From the NCBI GenBank assembly GCA_003662535.1, contig QMYG01000027.1:1-7468 (forward strand): DNA of 7,468 nucleotides. Direction: 5' to 3'. The stretch comes from Candidatus Bathyarchaeota archaeon (GTDB taxonomy: Archaea > Thermoproteota > Bathyarchaeia > EX4484-135 > B24-G1). The position numbers and the translations under genes are program-made. Positions 1-6,054 of the stretch are shown one piece after another (the stretch's first letter is position 1; each line of letters begins with the position of its first letter). The notes below the pieces were generated by a model. It was given only the letters and a program-made list of their open reading frames with translations, ran no database searches and was not told the origin of the DNA.

Positions 1-691
1 CCTTCGTTGGGTCTGTTGTGAAGGTTTCTATTTCCTCCTTGTCGTTTAGGCCGTCTCCGTCTGTGTCTGGGTTATTGTAGTTTGTCCCGAGTTGAACCTC
101 CTCGTGGTCGTAGAGGCCGTCCCCGTCAGAGTCTACCATAGTTATTGTTGAGGTTATGCAGAACTCCCCTAGGTATGCCCATCCCTCCTCTTGAGCTACC
201 TCGTCGTAGGGCCTCCACTCCTTAACAATTATCACGTAGCTCCTGTTCTGGTAGCCGCTTGTATCGAGGCCTATTTTGAGGTGGCCGTGCGTCGTGTAAA
301 TAAGGGCCACGTAGAAGGTTTCATCTTCAATTCTCACAGGCGTAGTTAAATTGTAGGTGCGCCACCCGCCCTTCAAAGGATGAATATGCATCCTGAAAAT
401 TTCGCCTCGTGTTTCGTTGTAGATGACTATGTAGAAGTCTTGTATAGCCTCTATGAACAGCGTGATTGATAGTAGTTCGCAGGGAGCGAAGGGTGCGGTG
501 TGCTTAACGGCGTATCCCATTGTGGGTTGTATGGGTAGCATCCAAGTAATGCCTACTTCAGGCTGCTTATCGTGGTAATATATGTCGTAGAGACCGTCAT
601 GTTCCTCGACATAGGCAGAGGCGCCAGAAATCATGGAGGACAGCATCAGCATTAACAAGAGGGATGTCGAAATAATTTCCATTCTTCTCAA
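1..691 (-). CDS. Secreted/surface protein with beta-rich domain and thrombospondin type 3-like calcium-binding repeats (partial, C-terminus beyond left edge)
   Basis: The reverse strand is open from a TTG at 691 (ATG at 682 is an in-frame alternative) to the left edge, giving 230 codons. I chose TTG because GGTGAT lies 5 nt upstream and the start adds two arginines (MRRME) before a hydrophobic stretch at residues 8-22. That stretch ends in ASA (24-26), a good signal-peptidase site, so the protein is probably exported. Residues about 60-180 look like an extracellular beta-sandwich domain (pattern from memory: APxxPCxLLxxxxxI, then a GW turn, YVALIYT and GRSY-like NRSYVI). Cysteines at 71 and 178 could pair. 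Residues 187 onward hold two repeats, DSDGDGLYDHEE and DTDGDGLNDKEE, 22 residues apart; this is the DxDxDGxxDxxE calcium loop of thrombospondin type 3 repeats, and DPTK at the edge suggests more follow. It is divergent from the ribosomal/KEOPS genes. The ligand and exact role are unknown. Confidence 0.85.
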   Translation of the reverse strand, partial: MRRMEIISTSLLLMLMLSSMISGASAYVEEHDGLYDIYYHDKQPEVGITWMLPIQPTMGYAVKHTAPFAPCELLSITLFIEAIQDFYIVIYNETRGEIFRMHIHPLKGGWRTYNLTTPVRIEDETFYVALIYTTHGHLKIGLDTSGYQNRSYVIIVKEWRPYDEVAQEEGWAYLGEFCITSTITMVDSDGDGLYDHEEVQLGTNYNNPDTDGDGLNDKEEIETFTTDPTK

Positions 692-810
692 TTCCAATCA
701 CCATCTCCTTGATGGTTTATTTTCTTCATCAGACCTTAAAAAATTAATCTACCGATCTTTGCCGCAAAGTATAATATGTGGAGCGTCTGTTCTGGTTTTG
801 GGGTTGCCTC
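692..810. promoter_or_regulatory. Divergent promoter region with 13-bp palindrome
   Basis: This is the space between the leftward surface-protein gene and rightward rps27ae. The AT-rich run CTTAAAAAATTAAT (735-748) could serve as a TATA box in either direction. AGTATAATATG (769-779) is better placed for rps27ae and would start the transcript about 10 nt before its ATG. On the minus strand, GAAAATAAACC (about 712-722) is a second TATA-like site close to the surface-protein start. Between them is the perfect palindrome CTTTGC-C-GCAAAG (757-769), a possible operator. The box assignments are by eye only. Confidence 0.45.
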
Positions 811-1014
811 ATGTCTGAGGGTGGGAAGAAGGCGAAGAAGGGCGGTGTCTGGACATACTACAGGATTGAGGGGGACAAGCTGATTAGGCGTCTACCCTTC
901 TGCGAGAGGTGCGGCCCAGGACGCTTCATGGCCGACCACGGAGACCGCTACGTCTGCGGGTATTGCGGCTACACCATATATAAGACTCGGGAGCAGAAAG
1001 AGCGGTCAGGGTGA
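811..1014 (+). CDS. rps27ae: Small ribosomal subunit protein eS27-type/S27ae zinc-ribbon protein
   Basis: This encodes a 67-residue basic protein of the small ribosomal subunit, the archaeal counterpart of the ribosomal part of eukaryotic ubiquitin-S27a. It has a lysine/glycine-rich N-terminus (SEGGKKAKKGG), then WTYYRIEGDKLIRR, then a zinc ribbon with C31-x2-C34 and C49-x2-C52. FCERCGPGRFMADH and the closing CGYT are family signatures. The length is typical of archaeal S27ae. An in-frame ATG at 778 would add 11 hydrophobic, unfamily-like residues (MERLFWFWGCL), so I start at 811. There is no clear Shine-Dalgarno site, which fits a first gene with a very short leader. Its last codons contain the GGTGAT site for kae1, 9 nt downstream, so the two are probably cotranscribed. 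Confidence 0.93.
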   Translation: MSEGGKKAKKGGVWTYYRIEGDKLIRRLPFCERCGPGRFMADHGDRYVCGYCGYTIYKTREQKERSG

Positions 1015-1023
1015 TGCTGCTAG

Positions 1024-2052
1024 GTGAGCCGCGAGGCTGTGTTTTACTGCTTGGGCATCGAGTCTACCGCCGACGATTTTAGTGTGGGTGTAGCCTCGTC
1101 TGAGGGCGAAATCTTATCTAATGTTATAAGTGCTTATGTGCCTTCTGAGGGTGGCATCCATCCAAGAGAGGCTGCTAGGCACCACGTTAAGGTTGCTGGC
1201 GAGGTCGTGGCAGAAGCAATTTCTAAGGCTGGGATAAGTTCTAGGGAAATTTCCGTCGTCGCCTTCTCTCAGGGCCCCGGACTCGGGCCGTGCCTGAGGA
1301 CTGGGGCTACGGTGGCGAGGGCGATTGCCCACTATCTGGGCGTGCCCCTCGTAGGCGTGAACCACTGCGTCGCCCACATAGAGATAGGTAGGCTGATATG
1401 CGGAGTCAAAGACCCAGTAACGCTCTATGTGTCTGGGGGAAACACCATAGTAACTGCGTATGAAGGCGGTAGATACAGGGTTTTTGGTGAGACGCTTGAC
1501 ATCGCTGTCGGAAACTGCTTGGACGTTTTTGCTAGGAGGGCTGGCCTCAGGCAGGAGCATGGAAAGCCGTTTGGGGCTCTTATCGAGGAGTTGGCGTCTC
1601 GTGGCGGAGAATACATACCCCTACCCTACACAGTGAAGGGCATGGACATGTCCTTCAGCGGACTGCTGACAGCCGCCACAAACCTCCTAAAAAGCGGGAA
1701 ATACGACCTAGCCGACCTGTGCTACAGTCTTCAGGAGACAGCCTTCTCCATGCTGACAGAGGTTACTGAGAGGGCGTTAGCACACACGGAGAAGGGGGAC
1801 GTCCTGCTTACTGGCGGGGTTGCGGCTAATAAACGTCTACAGTCCATGCTTAGGAGTATGGCCTCCGAGCACGGCGCAGAATTCCACGTCGTTCCGAAGC
1901 AATACGCACTGGATAATGGTGCGATGATTGCTTGGACTGGGGTGCTTGCTTATAAGTGTGGGCTGACGCTTCCGATTGAGCGTAGCTACGTGAGGCTTAG
2001 GTGGAGACTGGACGAGGCCCCAGTTCCTTGGGTTGAAACTGGGATTTTTTAG
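1024..2052 (+). CDS. kae1: KEOPS subunit Kae1, tRNA N6-threonylcarbamoyladenosine transferase
   Basis: Kae1 is the catalytic subunit of KEOPS. It transfers the threonylcarbamoyl group from TC-AMP to A37 of ANN-decoding tRNAs in the cytoplasm. The 342 residues show all ASKHA-fold landmarks: GIESTADDF (11-19), GGIHPREAARHH (43-54), SQGPGLGPCLRTG (82-94), the metal-binding pair in NHCVAHIEIG (H114, H118), LYVSGGNT (134-141), the ETLDIAVGNCLD region, MDMSFSGLL, LLTGGVAANKRL and DNGAMIAW (metal ligand D297). The C-terminal DEAPVPW matches the archaeal/eukaryal end. The length is normal, and it is a stand-alone Kae1, not the Kae1-Bud32 fusion seen in some archaea. The start is GTG with GGTGAT at 1010-1015, 8 nt upstream, inside the rps27ae end. 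One mild oddity is D17-D18, where many homologues have histidine-threonine. Confidence 0.96.
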   Translation: MSREAVFYCLGIESTADDFSVGVASSEGEILSNVISAYVPSEGGIHPREAARHHVKVAGEVVAEAISKAGISSREISVVAFSQGPGLGPCLRTGATVARAIAHYLGVPLVGVNHCVAHIEIGRLICGVKDPVTLYVSGGNTIVTAYEGGRYRVFGETLDIAVGNCLDVFARRAGLRQEHGKPFGALIEELASRGGEYIPLPYTVKGMDMSFSGLLTAATNLLKSGKYDLADLCYSLQETAFSMLTEVTERALAHTEKGDVLLTGGVAANKRLQSMLRSMASEHGAEFHVVPKQYALDNGAMIAWTGVLAYKCGLTLPIERSYVRLRWRLDEAPVPWVETGIF

Positions 2053-2071
2053 GGGGTGTCTTTGCTTTCCG

Positions 2072-2089
2072 AAACCCCTATAAGGGTTT
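2072..2089 (+). terminator. Possible hairpin terminator after kae1, overlapping a TATA-like box
   Basis: AAACCC (2072-2077) and GGGTTT (2084-2089) form a perfect 6-bp inverted repeat around CTATAA and are followed by a T-rich stretch (TGTTTTATC). It begins 20 nt after the kae1 stop. The loop and right arm, CTATAAGGG, also look like a TATA box about 25 nt upstream of a plausible transcript start for the next gene. Terminator, promoter or both are possible; the stem is short. Confidence 0.35.
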
Positions 2090-2129
2090 TGTTTTATCTA
2101 GGCTGGAAAAATTAGGGGTGGGTGGAGGC

Positions 2130-2498
2130 GTGGCGGAGTTTGCGTGGAGGAAGGACAGGAAGCTGATGAAGGAGTACGAGGAGCTTTCTGAAGTTATGTA
2201 CGAGGATGAGGTCATCTTCCTCTTCGGCTTCTACCTAGGCAGATACGCACCAGAGCTGAAGCAGGTCGATATACGCTTTAGACCCGCCGAGGAGCACCCC
2301 GACGCCATACTCCTAAACATGGAGACTGGAGAAATGCTGAACGTAGACTTCGAGAGTTTAAGCAGCAACTTTAGGGAGGAGAGGAAAGACGCCAGCAAGT
2401 GCGACCTAATAGTCTGTATGCTCCACGACTGGGAGGACTGCCCAGTCCCCGTTCTCGAACTCTCCACCGGAAAGTTTTACAAGCCAAGCAACCGTTAA
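2130..2498 (+). CDS. Small PD-(D/E)XK-nuclease-like protein of unknown function
   Basis: This is a complete 122-residue acidic protein with no signal peptide or membrane segment. An N-terminal charged helix (about 7-30) is followed by VIFLFGFYLGRY. Next come a hydrophobic strand with a PD pair (P57-D58, HPDAILLN), a second strand NVDFESLSSNF (D73, E75) and CDLIVCMLHDWEDCPVPVLEL (91-111). The order helix, PD, D-x-E, then a hydrophobic strand ending in HDW resembles the PD-(D/E)XK nuclease core. The FE-x-x-SS-x-F ... CDLIVC-x-x-HDW pattern matches, from memory, small uncharacterised archaeal proteins of that type. The usual catalytic lysine is not where expected (glutamate at the K position), so activity is uncertain. 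The start is taken as GTG 2130, behind AGGGGTGGGTGGAGG; GTG 2118 in the same frame would add MGGG. It sits between kae1 and bud32, with its own possible promoter. Confidence 0.7.
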   Translation: MAEFAWRKDRKLMKEYEELSEVMYEDEVIFLFGFYLGRYAPELKQVDIRFRPAEEHPDAILLNMETGEMLNVDFESLSSNFREERKDASKCDLIVCMLHDWEDCPVPVLELSTGKFYKPSNR

Positions 2499-2540
2499 AA
2501 GGTAGACATTAAAAGGTGGAGCTAGTATTAGCCGGCTCCT
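2495..2540 (+). promoter_or_regulatory. Tandem TATA-like repeats and small hairpin upstream of bud32
   Basis: TTAAAAGGT occurs twice, at 2495-2503 (over the stop codon of the nuclease-like gene) and 2509-2517. Both are A/T-rich enough to be TATA boxes, and the second would give a transcript start near 2535-2540. Overlapping it, GGAGC (2518-2522) and GCTCC (2535-2539) can pair around a 12-nt loop, followed by TTTCCTTCTT, which looks like a weak terminator. The sequence is compatible with ending one transcript and starting another. Confidence 0.35.
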
Positions 2541-2571
2541 TTCCTTCTTGCGTGCTTGGTTGGTGCCTGAG

Positions 2572-3249
2572 ATGGAACACGTGTATCCTGGCCTGAGCGA
2601 CGCAAGATTGCTAAAGAGGGGCGCTGAGGCCTGCCTATACTGTGGGGTTTGGCACGGTAGGCGTGTTGTTGTGAAGCGTAGGTTTCCCAAGCCCTACCGC
2701 ATCGCAGAGCTAGACAAGAGAATTAGGGCTAGGAGGACCGTGAAGGAGGCCCAAATAATACATAGGGCGAAGGAGGCTGGTGTGCCCACCCCACTTCTAT
2801 ATTTGGTGGACATAGCCAACGCCACGCTGGTTATGGAGTATGTGGATGGGCCCCAAGTAAAAACGCTGATTGGGGGGCTGAGCGGGGAGAGGCGTGCTGA
2901 AATTTTCACGAGGATAGGGGTTCTCGTTGGTAGACTGCACATTTCTGGCATAATTCATGGAGATTTGACCACATCAAACATGATTCTGGACTCCCGAGGA
3001 CGCATAGTCTTCCTCGACTTTGGCTTAAGCGAGAGGTCTAACACTCTAGAGGACAGGGGCATAGACATTCATTTGGTGAAGCGTGTCCTGTATAGCACGC
3101 ACCACGAATACGCCGAGGAGTGCTTCTCCGCACTGATGGAAGGCTACGCCCAAGTTATGGGGGCTGAAGAAGCGAGACGGGTTCTCGAGAAGGTGAGAGA
3201 AATCGAGATGCGTGGAAGATACGTGTCCGAGAGAAGGGCGAAGCAATAA
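2572..3249 (+). CDS. bud32: KEOPS subunit Bud32, atypical small kinase/ATPase
   Basis: Bud32 is the small RIO-like kinase that binds Kae1 in KEOPS; its ATPase activity supports t6A formation. The 225 residues carry a reduced kinase fold: KRGAEACLY (15-23) in place of the glycine loop, invariant lysine in VVVK (K35), RIRARRTVKEAQII (50-63) with the helix C glutamate, hinge MEYVDG (88-93), catalytic loop HGDLTTSN (D131, N136) and FLDFGLSE with metal-binding D149. The arginine-rich tail GRYVSERR is typical of the family and reaches the Kae1 active site. The length is normal. I prefer ATG 2572, with GGTG 6 nt before it; an upstream TTG at 2548 would add RAWLVPE with no better site. It is separated from kae1 by the nuclease-like gene, whereas the two are often adjacent or fused. 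Confidence 0.94.
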   Translation: MEHVYPGLSDARLLKRGAEACLYCGVWHGRRVVVKRRFPKPYRIAELDKRIRARRTVKEAQIIHRAKEAGVPTPLLYLVDIANATLVMEYVDGPQVKTLIGGLSGERRAEIFTRIGVLVGRLHISGIIHGDLTTSNMILDSRGRIVFLDFGLSERSNTLEDRGIDIHLVKRVLYSTHHEYAEECFSALMEGYAQVMGAEEARRVLEKVREIEMRGRYVSERRAKQ

Positions 3250-3258
3250 TTCTTAATT
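3245..3258 (+). promoter_or_regulatory. TATA-like element for the XTP pyrophosphatase gene
   Basis: AATAATTCTTAATT covers the bud32 stop codon and ends 24 nt before the ATG at 3283. A TATA box centred here would place the transcript start at about 3280, so the message would be leaderless. This agrees with the absence of any Shine-Dalgarno site before that ATG. Confidence 0.4.
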
Positions 3259-3282
3259 GCCGCTTTACAGCGTTTTCAGTTG

Positions 3283-3870
3283 ATGACCCCGCCCAAAAGA
3301 GCAGTCTACCTCGTTTCAAGAAACATCCATAAGTATCTGGAGGCGAGGCAGATTTTCTTAGCACACGGCCTGAACCTCGTCCTGCTGAGGGTTAAAGCCC
3401 TAGAAATACAGAGCGAAAATCTCGAGGACATCGCCAAATTTAGAGCCTCCTATGCGGCTGAAAACTGGGGTGTGCCCGTCATATCTGAGGACGCAGGCCT
3501 CTTCGTAGACGCCCTAAACGGGTTTCCTGGCCCCTACTCGTCCTACGCTTATAAGACGATAGGCTGTCGGGGCATACTAAGGTTGCTGGAGGGCGTGGAA
3601 AACCGCAGAGCTAGGTTCCGCTCGGCAGTCGCCTACTGCCCAGGCCCAAACAAACAACCCCTATGCTTCGTCGGAGAAACCCTTGGAAGAATCTCCACAG
3701 AGGAGAGGGGGAGCCACGGCTTCGGCTTCGACCCAATATTCATACCAGAGGAGGGTGATGGAAGAACCTTCGCCGAGATGACTAGAGGGGAGAAAAATAG
3801 GTATTCGCATAGGGCGAAGGCGATGAGAAAATTCGTGAAGTGGTATCTGGGCGCTGTTCGCTCCGAGTAG
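3283..3870 (+). CDS. XTP/dITP pyrophosphatase (Ham1/RdgB family)
   Basis: This encodes a 195-residue cytoplasmic nucleotide-pool cleaning enzyme that hydrolyses XTP, ITP and dITP to the monophosphate and pyrophosphate, keeping deaminated purines out of DNA and RNA. Family motifs are present in order: SRNIHKYLEA (S12, N14, K17), LEIQSENLEDIA (E41), the active-site segment SEDAGLFVDALNGFPGPYSS (68-87; E69, D70), GSHGFGFDPIF (D150) and YSHRAKAM near the C-terminus. The length is standard. TTG at 3280 directly precedes ATG 3283; I choose the ATG. No ribosome binding site is visible, so initiation is probably leaderless. It follows bud32 by 33 nt on the same strand. Ham1/RdgB genes are seen near KEOPS genes in other archaea, but the link appears to be one of neighbourhood only. 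Confidence 0.94.
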   Translation: MTPPKRAVYLVSRNIHKYLEARQIFLAHGLNLVLLRVKALEIQSENLEDIAKFRASYAAENWGVPVISEDAGLFVDALNGFPGPYSSYAYKTIGCRGILRLLEGVENRRARFRSAVAYCPGPNKQPLCFVGETLGRISTEERGSHGFGFDPIFIPEEGDGRTFAEMTRGEKNRYSHRAKAMRKFVKWYLGAVRSE

Positions 3871-3887
3871 GAGGATGAATGCGGGCG

Positions 3888-3946
3888 AAAAAATAAAAGC
3901 TTTTAAGGATAGGCCTCCATTTCCATTGAGGAGTGGAGGAGGGCCT
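3888..3946 (+). promoter_or_regulatory. Promoter and SD-sequestering hairpin in the rps15 leader
   Basis: GAAAAAATAAAAG and the palindrome AAAAGCTTTT (3895-3904) running into TTAAGG give one or two TATA-like boxes for the rps15-recJ-pcc1 operon. Downstream, CCTCCA (3914-3919) pairs perfectly with TGGAGG (3934-3939). Outside a 4-nt bulge, AGG (3911-3913) can pair with CCT (3944-3946). The right arm is the Shine-Dalgarno site of rps15 and the outer stem reaches its TTG start, so the structure could block translation. The left arm is transcribed only if transcription starts upstream of about 3911. Confidence 0.4.
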
Positions 3947-4374
3947 TGGCGGGAAAAAAGAGGAAGAAGGGGAAGTCTCACTCCACCAGGCCTGTTAGTA
4001 AGAGGCCCCCTTCTTGGTGTAGCTACACGCCCGAGGAGGTTGAGGCCCTAGTTGTGAAGTTGGCTGAGGAGGGGCACCCACCAAGCATGATTGGCATAAT
4101 ACTCAGAGACCAGTATGGCGTGCCTCTAGTAAAGCCTATTACTGGAAAATCCATAACCCGAATACTAAAGGAGAAGGGCCTCCTAAAGCCGATACCAGAA
4201 GACCTAGAAAACCTTCTGAAGAAAGCCTCTAGGCTTAGGGCGCATTTAGAGAAGCACAGGAAGGACTACCACAACAAGCGGGCCCTCCAGCTAATCGAGT
4301 CGAGAATCCACAGGCTAGAGAAATACTACAAGAGGAAGGGTGTAATCCCAGCTGATATGAAGCTGCTTCATTAA
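3946..4374 (+). CDS. rps15: Small ribosomal subunit protein uS15 (archaeal S15P)
   Basis: uS15 binds 16S rRNA in the central domain of the small subunit. The 142-residue product is the long archaeal/eukaryotic (S13e-like) form. It has a very basic N-terminal tail ([13 protein letters not shown]), the archaeal N-terminal helical region with [20 protein letters not shown] and LRDQYGVP, then the universal helical core with [35 protein letters not shown] and the closing GVIPADMKL. The start is TTG at 3946, behind GGAGGAGG (best match 3935-3939, spacing 6). The tail lacks the MARMH-type opening common in other archaeal S15 but keeps the basic character. It heads the operon with recJ (17-nt gap) and pcc1. 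The SD site lies in a possible hairpin (3911-3946), compatible with feedback control, which is known for S15 in bacteria but not shown here. Confidence 0.95.
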   Translation: MAGKKRKKGKSHSTRPVSKRPPSWCSYTPEEVEALVVKLAEEGHPPSMIGIILRDQYGVPLVKPITGKSITRILKEKGLLKPIPEDLENLLKKASRLRAHLEKHRKDYHNKRALQLIESRIHRLEKYYKRKGVIPADMKLLH

Positions 4375-4391
4375 AAAGAGCGTTAGGGGCT

Positions 4392-5831
4392 ATGAGCGGG
4401 GAGCTGAAAGGGCTTTTAGAGGCGGCGCGGGAAGCCGCAGACACCATAGAGGCTTGGAGAGAGCAGGGCTTCCACATCCGTGTTATTTCGCATCTGGATG
4501 CTGATGGCTTAGCTGCGGCAGGCATAATCGGTCGCTGCCTCTACAGGCTTGACCTACCCTTCAGGATACGAATTGCAAGGTGGCTCAACGAGGAAGTGGT
4601 TAGGGAGCTGGCTGAGGAGCCTAAAAACCCACTAATATTCACAGACATGGGAAGCGGCTATCTCGAACTCATAGGACAGGAACTGCCGGGAACTCCCATA
4701 ATCATTTTAGACCATCACCCACCAGTCGGAGAAGCCCCTGAGGGAGTTGTCCACGTAAATCCGCACCTCTTCGGGGTAGACGGCTCTAGGGAGATTAGCG
4801 GTGCGGGGGTTACCTACCTCGTGGCTAGGGAGGTGAGCCAAGACAATAGAGATTTAGCATATTTGGCTGTTGTTGGTGCTCTCGGAGACCTTCAGGACAA
4901 GTATGGGGATAGGGGGCTTGGCGGGGTAAACGAGCAGATTGTGCGTGATGCCGAGGAAACTGGGCGCATAAAGAGGTCTCTAGACCTCCTACTTTACGGG
5001 AGGGAAACGAAGCCGATACACAGGGCGTTAGCACATACGACAAACCCCTTCCTGCCCGGTATAAGCGGGGAGGAGGATAGATGCTTAGCCTTGCTCTCTA
5101 AGGCTGGAATAAAGCTTAAAGAGGGCGATAGGTGGAGAACTCCGAGCGAGCTTACAAGAGAGGAGAAGGAGAGCCTCTTCTCGCTGATTACTGAGCATCT
5201 TCTGGCTCAGGGCGTGAAGGTAGACAGGGCCTTCAAGCTCATCGGAACAGTCTACACGCTTGTCAGGGAGAAGCCTGCAACCCCGCTCAGAGACGGCAGG
5301 GAGTTCGCCTCCCTGCTGAACGCCTGCGGACGCCTAGACAGGGCTGGCCTAGGAGTTTCAATCTGCCTAGGAGACAGAACCCACGCACTGAGGGAAGCCC
5401 AAGAGGTGCTGGACGAGTATCGAAGAAAGCTCATGGAGACGATGAGCTGGGTCTTCGAGGAGAAGGGACGCCTACAGGAGCGAGAAAACGTCTACGTCCT
5501 ACACGGAAAAGACCAGATAAGCGAGAGACTCGTCGGGACTGTAGCCTCCCTAACGGCGTCCAACATGCCCGGGGCCGCAAAGCCCGTGGTCGCCTACGCC
5601 TACGTGAAGGACGAGGGCCTCGCCAAGGTTTCGCTGAGGATGGGCCCCGGATGCCCGCCAATAGACCTCGGGGAGGTGGCGAGAATCGCCGCAGAAGCCT
5701 GCGGAGGCATGGGCGGGGGGCACGACGTGGCTGCTGGAGCCCAAATCCCGCTGGAGAAGGTAGACGAGTTTCTGGAGCTCGTGGATAGGCTGGTTGGTGA
5801 GAGGGTTGGAGAGGGCGACACTCAAGCTTAA
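4392..5831 (+). CDS. DHH-family RecJ-like exonuclease (GAN/archaeal Cdc45-related)
   Basis: This is a 479-residue DHH/DHHA1 phosphoesterase of the archaeal RecJ group. Members act as single-strand exonucleases and/or bind GINS as the archaeal Cdc45 counterpart at the replication fork. Visible motifs: SHLDADGLAAAG (33-44; D36, D38), IFTDMGSG (D85), ILDHHPPVG (DHH 107-109), HVNPH (121-125), SGAGVTYLVA, GALGDLQDK (D166), and the C-terminal DHHA1 substrate-binding loop GGMGGGHDVAAG (GGGH 441-444). All metal-binding aspartates and histidines are present, so I predict an active nuclease rather than a degenerate Cdc45-like scaffold. The start is ATG at 4392, 17 nt after rps15; the upstream GGGG is a weak and very close ribosome site, so translation may be coupled to rps15. 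The order rps15-recJ-pcc1 is a familiar archaeal arrangement. The 3' end overlaps pcc1 by 26 nt. Confidence 0.93.
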   Translation: MSGELKGLLEAAREAADTIEAWREQGFHIRVISHLDADGLAAAGIIGRCLYRLDLPFRIRIARWLNEEVVRELAEEPKNPLIFTDMGSGYLELIGQELPGTPIIILDHHPPVGEAPEGVVHVNPHLFGVDGSREISGAGVTYLVAREVSQDNRDLAYLAVVGALGDLQDKYGDRGLGGVNEQIVRDAEETGRIKRSLDLLLYGRETKPIHRALAHTTNPFLPGISGEEDRCLALLSKAGIKLKEGDRWRTPSELTREEKESLFSLITEHLLAQGVKVDRAFKLIGTVYTLVREKPATPLRDGREFASLLNACGRLDRAGLGVSICLGDRTHALREAQEVLDEYRRKLMETMSWVFEEKGRLQERENVYVLHGKDQISERLVGTVASLTASNMPGAAKPVVAYAYVKDEGLAKVSLRMGPGCPPIDLGEVARIAAEACGGMGGGHDVAAGAQIPLEKVDEFLELVDRLVGERVGEGDTQA

Positions 5832-6054
5832 ATACCCAAGCAGACGAATCGCCGAAGCCATAGCCCTAGCCATAACCCCAGACAACGAGAAGGCTCCGCC
5901 GGGACTCAGAATCGAGACCCAAATCGAAAACAGCAACCTTATAGCCTCGGTCTACTGCGAGAGAGGACTAGACAGCCTCACAGCCACACTAGACGACCTC
6001 CTAGCCTGCATACAAGCAGCTGAACGAGCACTCTCAGCCACACAACACACTTAG
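5806..6054 (+). CDS. pcc1: KEOPS subunit Pcc1
   Basis: Pcc1 is the small dimerising subunit of KEOPS that bridges two Kae1 copies and helps bind tRNA. The product is 82 residues, the usual size. It shows the family pattern: LKLKYPSRRIAEAIALAITPDN (strand plus helix), a proline turn (KAPPGLRIET), the strand NLIASVYCERG, and a final helix with LDSLTATLDDLLACIQAAERAL. I choose TTG 5806 because GGTGA (5796-5800) lies 5 nt upstream and the protein then begins just before the first strand; TTG 5794 and GTG 5797 in frame would add three or four residues. It starts inside the recJ 3' end, so the two are probably translationally coupled. In many archaea pcc1 is followed by rps3ae; here a two-gene module on the opposite strand lies between. 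Confidence 0.9.
   Translation: MERATLKLKYPSRRIAEAIALAITPDNEKAPPGLRIETQIENSNLIASVYCERGLDSLTATLDDLLACIQAAERALSATQHT

Noticed and set aside
633..818. Plus-strand open frame of 61 codons over the divergent promoter
   Set aside because: It lies antisense to the signal peptide of the surface-protein gene and crosses the rps27ae start. It has no ribosome site and no recognisable protein pattern.
1114..1560. Minus-strand open frame of 148 codons opposite kae1
   Set aside because: It is entirely antisense to a fully conserved kae1 and its translation has no family pattern, so it reflects codon bias on the coding strand.
5431..5936. Several minus-strand open frames opposite the recJ 3' end and pcc1
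   Set aside because: They are rich in arginine, proline and serine, overlap one another and lie antisense to clearly conserved genes.
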